This document shows positions 51,375 through 60,437 of a stretch of DNA of 64,000 nucleotides, in pieces. The notes below the pieces were generated by a model, which searched no databases, was not told where the DNA came from, and worked only from the letters and a program-made list of their open reading frames with translations. The DNA is taken from assembly GCF_000019725.1 (NCBI RefSeq), contig NC_010505.1:1786001-1850000 (forward strand), given 5' to 3'. How positions within the stretch are numbered: position 1 is the first letter of the stretch; each line of letters opens with the position of its first letter. Position numbers and translations under genes: made by a program. The stretch is from Methylobacterium radiotolerans JCM 2831 (GTDB taxonomy: Bacteria > Pseudomonadota > Alphaproteobacteria > Rhizobiales > Beijerinckiaceae).

Positions 51375-53560
51375 TGGTGCGTTCGACCGGGCCGGCGGTG
51401 CCCGAACTCCGCCTCCCGACGGCGCAGGTCGCGGGGCTCTGGGGCAAGCGGCGCGCCCTCCCGGCGCGGGCGGGCGCCGACGGGCTGCGCGTCGCGCTGC
51501 CGGATCTCGCGGGCCGCTGGGTCGAGATCATCCTGTCCAACGACCCGGCCGAGGCCCGCGACACCCTCCCCGACATCAGCTTCGTCGGTCCCGACGGGCG
51601 GCCGGGCACGCTGCTGCCCCAGGAGGCCCGGGGCGGCGGTGCCTTCGCGTGGATCGGCTGCCTGCCCGAGGACGTCGTCGAGCTGCGCGTGGCCGATCCG
51701 GCGGGGCGGGTGCCGGTCCGGCTGCGCCGGATCGCCGTGCGCCGCCTCGCCCGGCCGGTCCTGGCCGCCCGCGGGCTCCTGCGCGATCCCGGCCTGACCG
51801 TGCAGGCCTTCACCTGGCGGATCCTCGGCAAGAAGGTGCGCGCGCGGGGCTTCCTCGGCCGGGCGCTGCGCCACCGGCGCGTGAGCGGCTACGAGGCCTG
51901 GCTCGGCACCCACACCCTGCGCCGCGCGGAGCGGGACGGGATCGCCGCCGAGATCGCCGCCTGGACCGATCCGCCGCTGATCTCCGTGCTGATGCCGGTC
52001 CACGATCCGGATCCGAAGGTGCTGCGGGCGGCCCTGGCGTCGCTGCGCGCGCAGCTCTACCCCCACTGGGAACTGTGCGCCGTCGACGACGCCTCCACGC
52101 GCCCCGAGATCCCGCGGATCCTGAGCCGGGCGGCCGAGGCCGACCCGCGCATCCGCGTCCTGGCCCGGACCGAGAACGGCCACATCGCCCGGGCGACCAA
52201 CGACGCGCTGGGCATGGCCCGGGGCGCGGTCTGCGCCTTCATGGACCACGACGACGCGCTCACCGAGGACGCCCTCTACGAGGTCGCCCGGGCGCTCCGC
52301 CGCGACCCGGGCCTCGTGCTGATCTACAGCGACGAGGACAAGATCGACGGGCGCGGCCGGCGGTTCGACCCGCACTTCAAGTCCTGCTTCGACCGCGAGC
52401 TGCTCTACGCTCAGAACTACATCAACCACCTCACGGTCGTGCGCACCGAGGCGCTGCGCGCCGTCGGCGGCCTGCGCCCCGGCTTCGAGGGCAGCCAGGA
52501 CCACGACCTGCTGCTGCGGCTGACCGACGGGCTCGACCCCGCCCGCATCCGCCACATCCCGCGGGTGCTCTATCACTGGCGCGCCGCGCAGGGCTCCGGC
52601 ACCTTCTCGGACCGGGCACTCGCCCGGGCGGAGGCCGCGCGCCTGCGCGCCCTGGAGGAGGTCGTGGCACCCTGGGGCGGCCGGGCGGAGCGCGGTCCCG
52701 GCGGCTTCAACCGCCTGGTCCGGCCGCTGCCGGCGCGGCCGCCGCGGGTCTCCGCGGTCATCCCGACCCGGGACCGGGCCGAGATCCTGTCGGTGACCCT
52801 CGACGGGCTGCTCGGCGCGACCGACTACCCCGACATCGAGGTGGTGATCGTCGACAACGACAGCCGCGAGCCCGAGACCGCCGCCCTGTTCGCCCGCTAC
52901 CGGGACGATCCGCGGGTGCGCGTCGTGCCGGTGCCGGGGGCATTCAATTTCTCGGATCTGTCGAATCGCGGCGCCGCCGCGGCCACCGGCGCGGTGCTCC
53001 TGTTCCTCAACAACGACATCGAGGTGCTCGAGCCCGGCTGGCTCGCCGAGCTGGTCCGCCACGCGGTGCGGCCGGAGATCGGGGCCGTCGGGGCCAAGCT
53101 CCTCTATCCGGACCGCACGATCCAGCACGGCGGCATCGTCCTCGGGATCGGGGGCGTGGCCGGCCACAGCCATCTCGGCGTCGCCGACGCGGATCCGGGC
53201 TATTTCTGCCGCATGGTCATCGCCCACGAGGTCTCGGCGGTCACCGGCGCGTGCCTGGCCATGCGGGCGGACGTGTTCGCGGAGGTCGGGGGCTTCGACG
53301 CGCAGGCCCTGAAGGTCGCCTTCAACGACGTGGATCTCTGCCTGAAGATCCGCCGGGCCGGCTACCGGATCGTCTGGACGCCCTTCGCGAAATTGATTCA
53401 TCACGAGTCGAAGAGCCGCGGGGCCGAGGACACGCCGGAGAAGCAGAAGCGCTTCGAGGGCGAGGTGCTGACCATGCTCGATCGCTGGGGCCCGGAGCTG
53501 CGCGCCGACCCCTATTACAACATCAACCTGTCACGGAATTCGGCGCATTACCGCGTGTGA
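51374..53560 (+). CDS. two-domain family 2 glycosyltransferase
   Basis: The 728-residue protein has an N-terminal accessory region (1-195), then a first GT2 domain (about 200-430) starting PLISVLMPVHDPDP with a DHDD metal/sugar motif at 291-294. A second GT2 domain (about 457-700) starts VSAVIPTRDRAEILS with NND at 546-548. The pair resembles the dual-domain polymerases of capsule, rhamnan or O-antigen synthesis. It likely uses a nucleotide-sugar donor at the cytoplasmic membrane face. The ATG at 51374 overlaps the stop of the gene before it. Confidence 0.88.
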   Translation: MVRSTGPAVPELRLPTAQVAGLWGKRRALPARAGADGLRVALPDLAGRWVEIILSNDPAEARDTLPDISFVGPDGRPGTLLPQEARGGGAFAWIGCLPEDVVELRVADPAGRVPVRLRRIAVRRLARPVLAARGLLRDPGLTVQAFTWRILGKKVRARGFLGRALRHRRVSGYEAWLGTHTLRRAERDGIAAEIAAWTDPPLISVLMPVHDPDPKVLRAALASLRAQLYPHWELCAVDDASTRPEIPRILSRAAEADPRIRVLARTENGHIARATNDALGMARGAVCAFMDHDDALTEDALYEVARALRRDPGLVLIYSDEDKIDGRGRRFDPHFKSCFDRELLYAQNYINHLTVVRTEALRAVGGLRPGFEGSQDHDLLLRLTDGLDPARIRHIPRVLYHWRAAQGSGTFSDRALARAEAARLRALEEVVAPWGGRAERGPGGFNRLVRPLPARPPRVSAVIPTRDRAEILSVTLDGLLGATDYPDIEVVIVDNDSREPETAALFARYRDDPRVRVVPVPGAFNFSDLSNRGAAAATGAVLLFLNNDIEVLEPGWLAELVRHAVRPEIGAVGAKLLYPDRTIQHGGIVLGIGGVAGHSHLGVADADPGYFCRMVIAHEVSAVTGACLAMRADVFAEVGGFDAQALKVAFNDVDLCLKIRRAGYRIVWTPFAKLIHHESKSRGAEDTPEKQKRFEGEVLTMLDRWGPELRADPYYNINLSRNSAHYRV

Positions 53561-53645
53561 GCGGTCCGCGCCCCTGACGCCGCCGGTGGCTGCGGCCACG
53601 CGGTGCTATGCGTGCGTCAGTGGGTGAACTTGCGTCCGGAGCCGG

Positions 53646-53671
53646 TTGCGGTACCTCTGGACATGCCGCAA
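53646..53671 (+). promoter_or_regulatory. operator-like dyad upstream of the MFS gene
   Basis: TTGCGG and CCGCAA face each other across 14 bases, about 57 bases upstream of the MFS transporter ATG. This looks like a regulator site of the wide-spacer type. No regulator gene lies next to it. Confidence 0.35.
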
Positions 53672-53727
53672 GAGGCAGTTCCGGCCAAGGCGCCCCCACG
53701 GGCGCGCGGCGAGGGCGACAATCAGAG

Positions 53728-55059
53728 ATGAGTGCGAACACCCCTACGGTCACGGGCCTGGAGCGCGACGCCCAGCAGGCGATGGGAGACCACAAGGTCC
53801 ATCCCAACGAGATCGCCATCGGCGTGGTGATCGGACGCGCGTCCGAATACTTCGACTTCTTCGTGTTCGGCATCGCCTGCGTGCTGGTCTTCCCGAAGGT
53901 GTTCTTCCCCTTCGTCGACCCGCTGAAGGGCACCCTCTACGCCTTCTCGATCTTCGCCCTCGCCTTCATCGCCCGCCCGGTCGGCACCGTGATCTTCATG
54001 GCGATCGACCGGCGCCACGGGCGCAGCGTCAAGCTGACCACCGCCCTGTTCCTGCTCGGCGGGTCGACGGCGGCGGTGAGCTTCCTGCCGCGCTACGACA
54101 GCATCGGCATCTCGGCGGTCTACATCCTGGCCGGCCTGCGGATCCTGCAGGGCCTCGCCCTCGGGGGCGCCTGGGACGGTCTCGCCTCCCTGCTCGCCAT
54201 GAACGCGCCGCGCGAGCGCCGCGGCTGGTACGCGATGATCCCGCAGCTCGGCGCGCCGCTGGGCTTCATGGTGGCGAGCGCCCTGTTCGCGTTCTTCCTC
54301 GTCAACCTCGACGAGGCCGACTTCATCGACTGGGGCTGGCGCTTCCCGTTCTACTGCGCCTTCACCATCAACGTGGTCGCGCTGTTCGCCCGGCTGCGCC
54401 TCGTCGCCACCGACGAGTTCGCCCGGATGATGGACCTCGACCGGCTGCGCCCGGTCCCGGCCCTGGAGCTGTTCCGCCACCACGCCGGCGACGTGGTCCG
54501 CGGCGCCTTCGTGCCGCTCGCAGCCTTCGCGCTGTTCCACCTCGTGACGATCTTCCCGATCGCGTGGCTCGCGCTGAACAGCACCACCCGCTCGCCGGGC
54601 GAGTTCCTGATCGTGCAGTTCTCCGGCGCCATCGTCTGCGCCGGCGCGGTGGCCGCCTCGGGGCTGATCGCCGACCAGATCGGCCGCCGCAACTGCCTGA
54701 TCATGAGCTCTTCGCTGATCGCCTTCTTCGCCGTCGGCAGCATCATCGCGCCGCTCCTGTTCGGCGAGAGCGCCATCGGCCAGACCATCTACGTCACGAT
54801 CGGCTTCATGCTGCTCGGCCTCGCCTACGGCCAGACCGCGGGTGCGGTGAGCGCCCGCCTCGGCAACCACTACCGCTACACCGGCGCCGCGCTCACCTCC
54901 GACTTCGCGTGGCTGCTCGGGGCCGGTTTCGCCCCCCTGGTGGCCCTGTTCCTGTCGCAGCGCTACGGCCTGGCGATGATCGGCGTCTACCTCCTCTCCG
55001 GCGCCGTCTGCAGCCTCGTGGCCCTGTTCACCGACCGGTCGGAACTGCGCCAGATGTGA
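53728..55059 (+). CDS. MFS transporter, metabolite:proton symporter type
   Basis: The 443-residue protein has about 12 membrane spans and MHS-family features: IAIGVVIGRASEYFDFFVFGIACVLVFPKVFFP at the first span, RPVGTVIFMAIDRRHGRSVKLTTALFLLGGSTAAV for the loop 2-3 motif, and ADQIGRRNCLIMSSSLI for the second half. The MHS group moves organic acids, betaine or similar solutes with protons. It lies directly upstream of the cyo operon, a pairing seen in other alphaproteobacteria. A 7-bp hairpin (55069-55086) after the stop may end it. Confidence 0.88.
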   Translation: MSANTPTVTGLERDAQQAMGDHKVHPNEIAIGVVIGRASEYFDFFVFGIACVLVFPKVFFPFVDPLKGTLYAFSIFALAFIARPVGTVIFMAIDRRHGRSVKLTTALFLLGGSTAAVSFLPRYDSIGISAVYILAGLRILQGLALGGAWDGLASLLAMNAPRERRGWYAMIPQLGAPLGFMVASALFAFFLVNLDEADFIDWGWRFPFYCAFTINVVALFARLRLVATDEFARMMDLDRLRPVPALELFRHHAGDVVRGAFVPLAAFALFHLVTIFPIAWLALNSTTRSPGEFLIVQFSGAIVCAGAVAASGLIADQIGRRNCLIMSSSLIAFFAVGSIIAPLLFGESAIGQTIYVTIGFMLLGLAYGQTAGAVSARLGNHYRYTGAALTSDFAWLLGAGFAPLVALFLSQRYGLAMIGVYLLSGAVCSLVALFTDRSELRQM

Positions 55060-55191
55060 GTCGGCGGCGCGGGCCGCCCGGCCCGCCCGTGAGCTGACGG
55101 GAACGCCGCCTCGCGCGGCACGGCTGAAGCGCCGCGGCAGCGGCATGGCAGAAGCGCCGCGCGAGCGGCCTGGGATGACGAGACGCGTGCT

Positions 55192-56421
55192 GTGACCTCC
55201 ACGATCCATCGACCGGACAGGACCGACGCCGCGACCCGCCGAGGCGGCCGCGGGCGGCGCCTCCTGCCGCTCCTCGCCCTGCCGCTCCTGACCCTGCTCG
55301 GCGGCTGCAACTTCGTGGTCCTGCACCCGGCCGGCTACGTGGCCGAGCAGCAGCGCAACCTCGTGCTGGCGGCGACCGGGCTGATGCTCCTGATCATCGT
55401 CCCGGTGATCGCCTTCACGCTGATCTTCGCGTGGCGCTACCGCGCGACCAACGAGGACGCGGTCTACGATCCCGAATGGCACCACTCGACGCAGCTCGAG
55501 GTGCTGATCTGGACGGCGCCGCTGATGATCATCATCGCGCTCGGCGCCCTGACCTGGATCGGGACCCACACCCTCGATCCGTTCCGGCCGCTCAGCAAGA
55601 TCGACCCGAAGCGCGACGTCCCGGCCGGTACCGTGCCGCTGGAGGTCGAGGCGGTGGCCATGGATTGGAAGTGGCTGTTCCTCTACCCGCAATACGGGAT
55701 CGCCACGGTCAACGAGCTCGCCGCGCCGGTGGACCGGCCGATCCGCTTCAAGATCACCGCCACCGACGTGATGAACACGTTCTACGTGCCCACGCTCGCC
55801 GGCATGGTCTACGCGATGCCCGGCATGCAGACCCAGCTCCACGCGGTGATCAACCGCGAGGGCGCCTACGAGGGCCGCTCGGCGCACTACAGCGGCGCCG
55901 GCTTCTCCAACATGTTCTTCAAGTTCCACGGCCTCACCAACGAGGGCTTCGACAAGTGGATCGCCAAGGCCAAGGCCGAGGGCGGCGAGCTCACCCAGGA
56001 GGCCTACCTGAAGCTCGAGGAGCCGAGCGAGGCCGAGCCGGCGCGGTTCTACAAGGCGTACATGAAGGGCCTCTACGACCGGATCATCGGCATGTGCCCG
56101 CGGCCCGACCAGATGTGCGTCGGCGAGATGGTGAAGATCGACGCGCAGGGCGGGGCCCACGGCGCGGAGGCCGCCGAGAACTACAAGCGCCTGCAGTACG
56201 ACAACCGCCTCGCGGAGCGCGGCGTCGAGGGGCCCGGCGCGACGGCGCCGGCCTCGGAGACCCTGCCCCACGGCCAGACGCAGCCGCAGGGCATGAAGCC
56301 GCGGCCCGACATGGGCAACCCGGACGTCCGGGGCCAGAAGTCGCCCGACAGCCAGGGCAAGGGCTCCGGCGAGGGCCAGAGCGAGGGCGGCCAGATCGCC
56401 CCCAAGCAGCTGAACCAGTGA
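55192..56421 (+). CDS. cyoA: cytochrome bo3 ubiquinol oxidase subunit II CyoA
   Basis: The 409-residue protein has a lipoprotein signal (LLTLLGGC, Cys39), two membrane spans, and a periplasmic cupredoxin-like domain (EVEAVAMDWKWLFLYPQYGIATVNELAAPVDRPIRFKITATDVMNTFYVPTLAGMVYAMPGMQTQL). The CuA ligands are absent, as in quinol oxidases. A long Gly/Gln/Ser tail (about 340-409) is an extra. The start is a GTG at 55192. It is the first gene of cyoABCD-surf1. Confidence 0.95.
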   Translation: MTSTIHRPDRTDAATRRGGRGRRLLPLLALPLLTLLGGCNFVVLHPAGYVAEQQRNLVLAATGLMLLIIVPVIAFTLIFAWRYRATNEDAVYDPEWHHSTQLEVLIWTAPLMIIIALGALTWIGTHTLDPFRPLSKIDPKRDVPAGTVPLEVEAVAMDWKWLFLYPQYGIATVNELAAPVDRPIRFKITATDVMNTFYVPTLAGMVYAMPGMQTQLHAVINREGAYEGRSAHYSGAGFSNMFFKFHGLTNEGFDKWIAKAKAEGGELTQEAYLKLEEPSEAEPARFYKAYMKGLYDRIIGMCPRPDQMCVGEMVKIDAQGGAHGAEAAENYKRLQYDNRLAERGVEGPGATAPASETLPHGQTQPQGMKPRPDMGNPDVRGQKSPDSQGKGSGEGQSEGGQIAPKQLNQ

Positions 56422-56496
56422 GGCCGCGCGTGCTGACAGCGGACTCCACACACACAACCGGCGGTCGCCGTCGAACCCACTGAACGGGCCGATCCC

Positions 56497-58497
56497 ATGT
56501 TCGCAAACCTGGACCTACAGCAGCTGCTCGTCGGGCGATTTACGATCGAGCAGATCCCCTATCACGAGCCGATCCTGCAGGCGACGTTCGCCGGCGTGGC
56601 CGTCGTCGGCCTCACCGTGCTGGGCGTCATCACCTACTACCGCTTCTGGGGGCCGATGTGGCGTGACTGGATCACGTCGATCGACCACAAGAAGATCGGC
56701 ATCATGTACTGCATCTTCGCGGGCATCATGCTGCTGCGCGGCTTCGCCGACGCGATCCTGATGCGCTCCCAGCAGGCGGTCGCCTTCGGCGATCAGCAGG
56801 GCTTCCTGCCGCCGCACCACTACGACCAGATCTTCACCGCCCACGGCATGATCATGATCTTCTTCGTGGCGATGCCGTTCGTCACGGGGCTCATGAACTT
56901 CGCCGTGCCGCTGCAGATCGGCGCCCGCGACGTCGCCTTCCCGTTCCTGAACAACTTCAGTTTCTGGATGACGGTCGCCGGCGGCCTGCTGGTGATGGTC
57001 TCGCTGTTCGTCGGCGAGTTCTCCCGCGCCACCTGGCTCGCCTACCCGCCCCTCTCCGGGGCGGCGATGAGCCCCGGCGTCGGCGTCGACTACTACATCT
57101 GGGCGCTGCAGATCGCCGGTATCGGGACGCTGCTCTCGGGCATCAACCTGGTCGCCACCATCGTGAAGATGCGGGCGCCCGGCATGACCATGATGAAGCT
57201 GCCGATCTTCGTCTGGTCGGCGCTGTGCACCAACATCCTGATCGTGGCCGCCTTCCCGATCCTCACGGCCGTTCTCGCGATGCTGTCGCTCGACCGCTAC
57301 GTCGGCACGCACTTCTTCACGAACGACCTCGGCGGCAACGCCATGCTGTACTTCAACCTGATCTGGATCTGGGGTCACCCGGAGGTCTACATCCTGATCC
57401 TGCCCGCCTTCGGGGTGTTCTCGGAGATCACCTCGACCTTCTGCGGCAAGCGCCTGTTCGGCTACACCTCGATGGTCTACGCGCTGGTGGTCATCACCAT
57501 CCTCGCCTACCTCGTGTGGCTGCACCACTTCTTCACGATGGGCTCGGGCGCGGACGTGAACTCGTTCTTCGGGATCACGACCATGATCATCTCGATCCCG
57601 ACGGGTGCGAAGATCTTCAACTGGATGTTCACCATGTACCGCGGCCGGATCCGGTTCGAGGTGCCGATGATGTGGGTGGTGGCGTTCATCGTCACCTTCG
57701 TGATCGGCGGCATGACCGGCGTCCTGCTGGCGGTGCCCCCGGCCGACTTCGTGCTGCACAACTCGCTGTTCCTGATCGCGCACTTCCACAACGTGATCAT
57801 CGGCGGCGTGCTGTTCGGCATGTTCGCCGGCGTGACCTTCTGGTTCCCCAAGGCCTTCGGCTTCAAGCTCGACGAGTTCTGGGGGAAGATGGCCCTCGGG
57901 TTCTGGGTGACCGGGTTCTACGTCGCCTTCATGCCGCTCTACGTGCTCGGCCTGATGGGCGTGACCCGGCGCATGCAGCACTTCGACGATCCGTCGCTGC
58001 AGATCTGGTTCGTGATCGCCGCCATCGGCGCGGCGCTCATCGCCTGCGGCATCGCCTCGCAGATCGTCATGTTCGTGGTCTCGATCCGCAACCGCGACAA
58101 GCTGCGCGACCTGAGCGGCGACCCGTGGGGCGGCCGGACGCTGGAATGGTCCACCTCCTCGCCGCCGCCGGACTACAACTTCGCCTTCACGCCGGTGGTC
58201 CACGATTCCGACGCGTGGTGGGACATGAAGAACCGCGGCTTCGACCGTCCGCTCAAGGGCTACAAGCCGATCCACATGCCCAAGAACACCGCGGCCGGCG
58301 CGATCCTGGCGGCCCTGAACCTCATCTTCGGCCTGGCCATGGTCTGGTACGTCTGGTGGCTGGCGATCCTCAGCTTCGTGGCGATCTTCGTTGTGGCGAT
58401 CGCCCACACCTTCAATTACAATCGCGACTACTACATTCCCGCCGACGTCGTCAGTCGGACGGAAGGTCAGCGGACGCGCGAACTGGAGATGGCGTGA
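56497..58497 (+). CDS. cyoB: cytochrome bo3 ubiquinol oxidase subunit I CyoB
   Basis: The 666-residue protein carries all haem-copper ligands: His116 and His431 for low-spin haem, His294 with Tyr298 (WGHPEVY), His343 and His344 for CuB, and His429 for the high-spin haem. Each is shifted by ten from E. coli CyoB. It reduces oxygen to water with quinol electrons and pumps protons. The gap to cyoA is 75 bases and to cyoC only 4. Confidence 0.98.
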   Translation: MFANLDLQQLLVGRFTIEQIPYHEPILQATFAGVAVVGLTVLGVITYYRFWGPMWRDWITSIDHKKIGIMYCIFAGIMLLRGFADAILMRSQQAVAFGDQQGFLPPHHYDQIFTAHGMIMIFFVAMPFVTGLMNFAVPLQIGARDVAFPFLNNFSFWMTVAGGLLVMVSLFVGEFSRATWLAYPPLSGAAMSPGVGVDYYIWALQIAGIGTLLSGINLVATIVKMRAPGMTMMKLPIFVWSALCTNILIVAAFPILTAVLAMLSLDRYVGTHFFTNDLGGNAMLYFNLIWIWGHPEVYILILPAFGVFSEITSTFCGKRLFGYTSMVYALVVITILAYLVWLHHFFTMGSGADVNSFFGITTMIISIPTGAKIFNWMFTMYRGRIRFEVPMMWVVAFIVTFVIGGMTGVLLAVPPADFVLHNSLFLIAHFHNVIIGGVLFGMFAGVTFWFPKAFGFKLDEFWGKMALGFWVTGFYVAFMPLYVLGLMGVTRRMQHFDDPSLQIWFVIAAIGAALIACGIASQIVMFVVSIRNRDKLRDLSGDPWGGRTLEWSTSSPPPDYNFAFTPVVHDSDAWWDMKNRGFDRPLKGYKPIHMPKNTAAGAILAALNLIFGLAMVWYVWWLAILSFVAIFVVAIAHTFNYNRDYYIPADVVSRTEGQRTRELEMA

Positions 58498-58501
58498 TCC
58501 G

Positions 58502-59134
58502 ATGATGCACGCGGAGACTGCACCCCCCGGCGCCGCGGCGCCGGTCTTCTACCAGATCGACGAGGAGGGCCATCATTCCGAGGGCTCGACCATGCTCGGG
58601 TTCTGGCTCTACCTGATGAGCGACTGCCTCATCTTCGCGACCCTGTTCGCGACCTACGGGGTGCTCGGGCGCAGCTACGCGGCCGGCCCCACGCCGAAGG
58701 AGCTGTTCGACCTGCCGGGCATCGCGGTGAACACCGCCATGCTGCTGTTCTCGTCCATCACCTACGGCTTCGCCATGCTGGAGATGGACCGGGACCGGGT
58801 GAAGCAGACCCAGATCTGGCTCGCGGTGACCGGCCTGTTCGGCGCGGCCTTCGTGGCGCTGGAGATCCGGGAGTTCGTCCACCTGTTCCACGAGGGCGCG
58901 CCGCCCTGGCGCAGCGCGTTCCTGTCCTCCTTCTACACGCTGGTGTCGACCCACGGCCTGCACGTCTCGATGGGCATCCTGTGGCTCGTCGTGCTGATGG
59001 TGCAGGTGGGCAAGCGCGGCCTGATCGTCGAGAACAAGCGCCGGCTGATGTGCCTGTCGATGTTCTGGCACTTCCTCGACCTGATCTGGATCGGCGTCTT
59101 CACCGTCGTCTACCTGATGGGAGTGCTCGAATGA
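58502..59134 (+). CDS. cyoC: cytochrome bo3 ubiquinol oxidase subunit III CyoC
   Basis: The 210-residue protein has five membrane spans and CyoC segments STMLGFWLYLMSDCLIFATLFATYGVL and FYTLVSTHGLHVSMGILWLVVLMVQ. The length fits the family (about 204). The first of two adjacent ATG codons is used. The stop overlaps the cyoD ATG by 4 bases. Confidence 0.95.
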   Translation: MMHAETAPPGAAAPVFYQIDEEGHHSEGSTMLGFWLYLMSDCLIFATLFATYGVLGRSYAAGPTPKELFDLPGIAVNTAMLLFSSITYGFAMLEMDRDRVKQTQIWLAVTGLFGAAFVALEIREFVHLFHEGAPPWRSAFLSSFYTLVSTHGLHVSMGILWLVVLMVQVGKRGLIVENKRRLMCLSMFWHFLDLIWIGVFTVVYLMGVLE

Positions 59135-59535
59135 GCGCCGACGCACGCCACCTCACCGGTCACGGTCAGGACACGCACGACGCCCACGCCCACAGCGAGG
59201 GCGGCCACGGCACCTTCCAGAGCTACATGACGGGCTTCGTCCTGTCGGTGATCCTGACGGTGATCCCGTTCTGGCTGGTGATGGGCAACGTCCTCGACAA
59301 CAGCCTCGTCACCACCCTGGTCATCCTGGCGCTCGGCGGCGTCCAGATGGTCGTGCACGTCATCTACTTCCTGCACATGAGCACGAAGTCGGAGGGCGGC
59401 TGGACCTTCATGGCGCTGATCTTCACCATCACGCTGGTGGTGATCATGCTCGCCGGCTCGGTGTGGGTGATGTACCACCTCAACCACAACATGATGCCGA
59501 TGGATGCCCACGACGTCATGAACAACGCCCGCTGA
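59131..59535 (+). CDS. cyoD: cytochrome bo3 ubiquinol oxidase subunit IV CyoD
   Basis: The 134-residue protein has a His-rich N-terminus (GHGQDTHDAHAHSEGGHG) and three membrane spans with the CyoD pattern YMTGFVLSVILTVIPFWLVM and VQMVVHVIYFLHMSTKSEGGW. It stabilises the oxidase. The His-rich start could bind metal, but that is a guess. It is a few bases from the SURF1 gene. Confidence 0.94.
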   Translation: MSADARHLTGHGQDTHDAHAHSEGGHGTFQSYMTGFVLSVILTVIPFWLVMGNVLDNSLVTTLVILALGGVQMVVHVIYFLHMSTKSEGGWTFMALIFTITLVVIMLAGSVWVMYHLNHNMMPMDAHDVMNNAR

Positions 59536-59549
59536 GCGCGCGTCCGGAG

Positions 59550-60335
59550 ATGAGGCCCGCGGGGCCGGGAGGGGGGGCTGATCCGGGACCGGCCCCCTCC
59601 CCGGCCCCGCTCTCGTTGCTGCGGCGCGCCGTGTTCGGCGTCGGCGCGGGAATCGTCTTCCTGGTCCTGCTCGGCCTCGGCACGTGGCAGGTGGAGCGGC
59701 GGGCCTGGAAGCTCGACCTGATCGCCCGGGTCGATGCTCGGGTCCACGCCCCGCCCGTGCCGGCCCCCAACCCCGCCGACTGGCCGCGCGTCGGCCCCGA
59801 CGACGCCTACCGGCACGTCCGGCTCTCCGGCACCTTCCTGAACGATCGCGAGACCCTGGTTCAGGCCGTCACGGAACTCGGCGGCGGCTTCTGGGTGCTG
59901 ACGCCCCTGCGGCGTCCGGACGGCACCCTCGTGCTGGTCAATCGCGGCTTCGTGCCCGGCGCCCGGCGCGATCCGGCGACCCGGGCGGCCGGGCAGCTCG
60001 CGGGCGCGGCGACGGTGACCGGCCTCCTGCGGCTGACCGAACCGAAGGGCGCGTTCCTGCGCGCCAACGATCCCAAGGATGACCGCTGGTACTCCCGGGA
60101 CGTCGCCGCCATCGCGGCCGCGCGTGGCCTGGGCGACGTCGCGCCCTACTTCGTGGACGCCGACGCGACGCCCAATCCCGGCGGCCTCCCGGTGGGCGGG
60201 CTGACGGTGATCGCCTTCCCCAACAACCACCTCGTCTACGCGATCACGTGGTACGGGATGGCGCTGATGCTGGCCGGCGCCGTGGTCTACCTCCTGCGGC
60301 GCGGCCCGGGCGACCGGGACTCCGAGGTGCGCTGA
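59550..60335 (+). CDS. SURF1-family oxidase assembly protein
   Basis: The 261-residue protein has N- and C-terminal membrane spans and a SURF1 domain: LGLGTWQVERRAWKLDLIARVDAR, YRHVRLSGTFLNDRETLV, GGGFWVLTPLRRPDGTLVLVNRGFVP and FPNNHLVYAITWYGMALMLAG. SURF1 proteins help insert haem into the oxidase. The ATG at 59550, 14 bases after cyoD, gives a short N-terminal tail before the first span. It ends the cyo operon. Confidence 0.92.
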   Translation: MRPAGPGGGADPGPAPSPAPLSLLRRAVFGVGAGIVFLVLLGLGTWQVERRAWKLDLIARVDARVHAPPVPAPNPADWPRVGPDDAYRHVRLSGTFLNDRETLVQAVTELGGGFWVLTPLRRPDGTLVLVNRGFVPGARRDPATRAAGQLAGAATVTGLLRLTEPKGAFLRANDPKDDRWYSRDVAAIAAARGLGDVAPYFVDADATPNPGGLPVGGLTVIAFPNNHLVYAITWYGMALMLAGAVVYLLRRGPGDRDSEVR

Positions 60336-60370
60336 GCTGCGCTCAGGCGCCTCCGCGGAAGCTTGACCGA

Positions 60371-60406
60371 TAGGGGAGTAGCCCGCTCCGAGCGGGTCCC
60401 TATAAT
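60371..60406 (+). promoter_or_regulatory. mutase promoter -10 with overlapping dyad
   Basis: A perfect TATAAT (60401-60406) lies 31 bases upstream of the mutase ATG. A nested dyad begins at about 60370 with ATAGGG...CCCTAT outside and CCCGCT/AGCGGG (60382-60396) inside. It spans the -35 region, so a repressor or activator could act there. No good -35 hexamer is seen. Confidence 0.55.
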
Positions 60407-60437
60407 GGCGTGACAAACGCCACAACGAGTCAACGCC

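Noticed and set aside
55100..55180. Imperfect direct repeat GAAGCGCCGCG before cyoA
   Set aside because: Two short copies with mismatches in GC-rich DNA; likely chance or a small slip, without a regulatory pattern.
60363..60368. TTGACC as the -35 of the mutase promoter
   Set aside because: It is 32 bases from the TATAAT, far too distant for a standard -35.
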